Positions 61,001 to 64,000 of a stretch of 64,000 nucleotides of DNA are shown here, piece by piece; the stretch's first letter is position 1, and each line of letters opens with the position of its first letter. Origin of the DNA: Typha latifolia (Eukaryota; Streptophyta; Magnoliopsida; Poales; Typhaceae). The stretch spans positions 5,870,850 through 5,934,849 of the forward strand of contig CM034113.1 of NCBI GenBank assembly GCA_019914945.1, written 5' to 3'. Position numbers and translations under genes: made by a program. The notes beneath the pieces were generated by a model that was given only the letters and a program-made list of their open reading frames with translations, did not search any database and was not told the DNA's origin.

Positions 61001-62710
61001 GTGCTGCTCGGCACAAGTGTGTGTTGCTCGGCACAGCCGCATGCTAGTCTCCATGCCGATGTGGAGCCATTTTTTAAATTTTCTTTTAATTTTTGTCAAT
61101 AATTATCAAATCAATTTTAGTCATTTTCTTAGCAAACGCGATATGACATGTGGAGCCCAAATTTTTTTTTTTTAATTTCATCAATTATCATCATTATGTA
61201 TTGAATGCTATTATGTGTTCAATTATATTATGGAGTATTTAATTATACTATGGAATGTTTAATCATTATATTGGTTTTAATGAATGTATTCAATTATATT
61301 ATGTGTTGAATAATATTTGTATTTGATTATTATTTTATCTTTAATAATATAGATCATTTATAAAAATAATCTAAAGATAAAATATTATAATGTATGTTTT
61401 AATATATATATATATATATTTAAAATTAAAAAGTAAAGATTGACATGCCGAAGATCCAAAAATATCTTTAAATATCCTAAATTTTTTATTAAAATTATGT
61501 TAAATGCGTGCCGATAGTGGCATAGCATGGCACATGCCACAGGCACGACTATCGTTGGTATCAATATTAGTTGATGCTGATCCTAAACTATAGCCAAAAT
61601 TAGGAAGGTTTGTTAGACACATTTGAACATTTGGCTGATACACAAGACATATCCACTTTCGGATTCCTATTTGTTGAGATTGGAATTTCCCCAACTTTTA
61701 CAACCCCCACACCCAACCAAACCAACTGAAAACAAACTAGTTTCAACCAAGATTCACCTCATATGATTGTCTGCACCTTTGGATTCCCATTTTAATCAAA
61801 ATATATAAGGAATAACTATTAATGCAGTATTTGTAAAGATTCATGCAGCCTTTTTTCATCAAATAGAGGTGAAGAACCTCCGGGCTGGAGATTCTGGAGT
61901 AGTTGTGCCAATGGAACAGGCATTGTGCCATCGGTATGACTAAGAAATTGATTATTGGACTAGTACATGTTGTCTATCCTAAACCCCTTATGGCATCGTA
62001 GGGCAAACCTTGTGCCATGCCATCTTGTCTAATCACTATCGTTAGTCTGTAATCCTGAAGAATAAATACTTGCATGAATTCTAGTAGATGGAATTCTGTC
62101 AGTATCGTGTACAGGAAATCAATTTTGCATGATTAATAACTATTCACTTGGTATCTGCCCACATGTTCACTTGTGTACAATCAGAATGCCTTCTACATGT
62201 GTGCTGTTGTGTTCAACCTATTGCATACTTTTATTTCAAATTAGAATCTGATCACCCATTAATGATTCATATTCTTGTAAGTGCTTGTAGAGTAAAACAT
62301 GATTGAGTTACGCTGCAACTACTTATATCAAAGCTGAATTGTGATTGTACAGGTAACAAAATGATGATTGAAGAGACTAAACGTAGCATCCATGATGCTC
62401 TTTGCGTGGCAAGGAATCTTATCCGTAATAATTCCATAGTTTATGGTGGTGGGTCAGCTGAGATATCTTGCTCAATTGCTGTTGAATCTGCTGCAGATCG
62501 ATATCCTGGAGTTGAACAGGTAAGTAAGGGGCTTTCCAACATGTGTATTTTCAAGATAAACCTAACTCACTCTATTCTTCTCATTTGTATTTGCAGTATG
62601 CGATCAGGTCTTTTGCTGAAGCTTTAGATTCCATTCCAATGGCTCTAGCAGAGAACAGTGGTCTGCAACCTATTGATACTCTGACTGCAGTCAAATCTCA
62701 GCAGATTAAG
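55029..62710 (+). CDS. CCT5: T-complex protein 1 epsilon subunit (CCT5), 3'-partial
   Basis: Exons: 55029-55227, 56719-57037, 58548-58896, 59336-59468, 59535-59587, 60475-60577, 62353-62519, 62597-62710. They give 479 codons in frame; the family has ~535, so about 56 C-terminal residues lie right of the window. The exon phases close exactly (for example ATC A|CG AAT gives I-T-N). CCT5 is one of eight different subunits of the cytosolic TRiC/CCT double ring that folds actin, tubulin and other clients with ATP. Visible group II chaperonin motifs: [14 protein letters not shown] (residues ~50-60), [10 protein letters not shown] (68-77), [15 protein letters not shown] (99 on, ATP phosphate contacts), [20 protein letters not shown] and the epsilon-specific apical segment [16 protein letters not shown], then [10 protein letters not shown] and ENSGLQP. 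The N terminus [18 protein letters not shown] is diagnostic for epsilon. Intron 4 is only 66 nt (59469-59534); intron 2 carries a tandem duplication and intron 6 a GC-rich repeat. Confidence 0.97.
56333..56355. repeat. (CT)n microsatellite
   Basis: Uninterrupted CT for 23 bases in CCT5 intron 1. Confidence 0.9.
57083..57676 (+). repeat. Tandem duplication in CCT5 intron 2 (295 and 299 bp)
   Basis: Copy 1 57083-57377 and copy 2 57378-57676 both run from TTTCCCTGATACAATGTTCTC to GACTGATGTATC. Identity is roughly 90 % by eye with a few indels; each contains an internal poly(A) patch. It does not touch the splice sites. An open frame over copy 1 (57043-57405) is not a gene. Confidence 0.92.
60830..61600. 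mobile_element. Repeat with GC-rich GGCACG block in CCT5 intron 6
   Basis: A strikingly GC-rich 170-base block (60885-61060) rich in GGCACGAG/CTCGTGCC and GCTCGGCACA words sits in an AT-rich intron; related words return at 61507-61550 (GTGCCGATAGTGGCATAGC, GGCACATGCC). The segment starts after AAATTTTGGCTGATACTGAC and ends near GCTGATCCTAAACTATAGCC-AAAATT, a possible inverted end pair sharing AATTTTGGCT. The middle is AT-rich with an (AT)n run (61402-61419). Family unknown; frames here are not genes. Confidence 0.5.
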
Positions 62711-64000
62711 GTGTGATATTCATTTTTATAATCGCAGCCATATAATTTGCAAATACTGCTGGTTTGATTCTCTTCCCCTTGATACATTAAATAACTTTTC
62801 CTTGTTAATTTTGTTTCTGACTGATGACCTAAGTATCACAGAACATCAGGACAAATATACAACTTCAGTTATTGATCCTTTTGCTACATATATCTTGAAT
62901 TGTAGTATCTACGTTATGATGGTCATGCCCTTAGTCCTTACTAGTATAAATCACTAGTATTGACAGTCCGGAAAAACGATACTTTTCAAGTGTATCGGTC
63001 TCAGTTGTATTGGATCAGATCATTTTTAATTATATACAATTTTAAATATTATTTAAAAATATAGAAAAATTTCAAAAAAAGTTAAAAAAAATGATAAGAA
63101 AATAAAAATTAAAGTCTAAAAACTTATTTCTCTCTTCTTCCCTCTCCCTCGTACTATCGTAGCTCTAACTCCCAAGCATGATTTTTTATTTATTTTTCTT
63201 CATTTCTTCTCTCTCCCTTCTCTACCTCTCTTTCACTCTCTCTTTGTCCCTCTCCTGCAGCCCAACTCCTAAGCATGATTTTTTTCCTCCATTTCTTCAC
63301 TACTCTTCCCCTCTCTTTCTCTCTCTTCTTCCCTCTCCCTCCCAAGCGTAGTTATTTATTTTTTATTTTTTTCATCACGTCTCATCTCTCTCTCTCTCTC
63401 TCCCAATCCGTTTCTATCCGTTTCTATATGTACAATTTGGAGTAAGCATGATTGATGTGTTGTGAGACAGGTTGGCATAAAGTATCAACTCTCAAGTGTC
63501 ACCCAAATCAATTTTACATCATATTGGTTTAATCAATAAGTAAATAAGACTCATCAGCATATAAGAACTTCCTCACAATAGCTGCAAATTTCACTCCTTG
63601 AAATTGCAGGTTTACACTAAAATTTCATTCAGCAATCTTTTGTCAACGTCAACTATTTGGTATGAAATGATACTGATGATAAGCAGCATCGCTATACTAT
63701 TTTCTTGTCCAGAATATATGGTCATTTCACAAGTTCAATGCTTATACAAGTATAATCCTGTTTCTCTCTTTCTCTAGCTTAATCATCATTTGTGACATCC
63801 TCCTTTGAATATTCTCATGTATGGTGTTGCCAGTATGTGAGAACATTCGAAGAGATTGCCAAAACCATCTGAAGTCCCCTTTCCTTGTTTTTGAGGTCCA
63901 TTAGTAATTTAGTATAAGGCTAGGTGTTGGATAAATAAGCTGTTTCCAGTTCTGTGTGCTTATTTCAGTTTCTGTCTGGATTTCCATTCTCATATCATCT
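62711..64000 (+). other. CCT5 intron 8 (incomplete) with pyrimidine-rich repeats
   Basis: The donor AAG|GTGTGA follows exon 8. From 63120 to 63412 there is a pyrimidine-rich tract in which a unit like CCCAAGCATGATTTTTTATT...CTTCATTTCTTCTCTCTC recurs about three times (near 63172, 63265 and 63350), ending in a (CT)n run. I did not find the expected last exon before the window edge. Confidence 0.55.

Noticed and set aside
1..64000. tRNA genes
   Set aside because: Looked for GGTTCRANNCC B boxes with a matching A box; words such as TGTTCGAACTC near 8760 lack the rest of the cloverleaf. Some could be missed by eye.
1..64000. CRISPR arrays or prokaryotic systems
   Set aside because: No regularly spaced direct repeats; genes and introns are plant nuclear.

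Overview
This is a piece of a flowering-plant nuclear genome. It is AT-rich, its genes carry many GT-AG introns (66 nt to 7.7 kb), and the space between exons is filled with decayed transposable elements. Two products are nuclear-encoded plastid proteins. The long TE-filled introns and the hAT, MULE and L1 relics suit a monocot (perhaps a palm or a relative), but that placement is inference and nothing here proves it. There are no bacterial features, operons or CRISPR arrays.

Five protein-coding genes are supported, all on the + strand. (1) CLPR2, the non-catalytic ClpR2 subunit of the plastid Clp protease (exons 3355-12462; the transit-peptide exon was not found and probably lies left of the window). 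(2) Plastid elongation factor G, SCO1-like (15613-19358, 4 exons, 783 aa, complete). (3) ARP3 of the ARP2/3 actin-nucleating complex (22772-35235, 9 exons + stop, 426 aa, complete). (4) An intronless-CDS RRM protein of the CPSF6/CFIm68 type (38505-40466, 653 aa, complete). (5) CCT5, the epsilon subunit of the cytosolic TRiC/CCT chaperonin (55029-62710, 8 exons, 479 codons; about the last 56 residues run off the right edge). All splice junctions were read by hand: each obeys GT-AG and keeps frame with the family alignment.

Between and inside the genes: a Ty3/gypsy gag-protease relic (1.9-2.8 kb); a 7.7-kb CLPR2 intron holding a hAT-like element with a 27-bp palindrome and an 85/87-bp tandem duplication; an antisense Ty1/copia RNase H/LTR relic (13.4-14.17 kb) directly beside a 555-bp non-autonomous hAT element; a copia LTR/primer-binding-site remnant at 20.5 kb; a PIF/Harbinger-like MITE in ARP3 intron 5; a 69-bp inverted repeat and LTR-like tandem repeats in ARP3 intron 9; a MULE-type MITE with a perfect 10-bp target duplication at 44.4 kb; a decayed L1 LINE at about 47.2-53.3 kb; and a 295-bp tandem duplication in CCT5 intron 2.

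ClpR2 and EF-G both serve plastid proteostasis/translation. ARP3 is an actin-fold protein and CCT5 belongs to the chaperonin that folds actins. Neither pairing shows more than neighbourhood. ARP3 next to the CFIm68-like gene matches the neighbouring Arabidopsis loci AT1G13180/AT1G13190 (from memory), which suggests old microsynteny. I found no previously undescribed protein system. The most unusual signals are a diverged ~550-bp module shared by the CLPR2 intron and the EF-G 3' flank, and a pair of ~80-bp inverted repeats about 8.9 kb apart that enclose the L1 relic.
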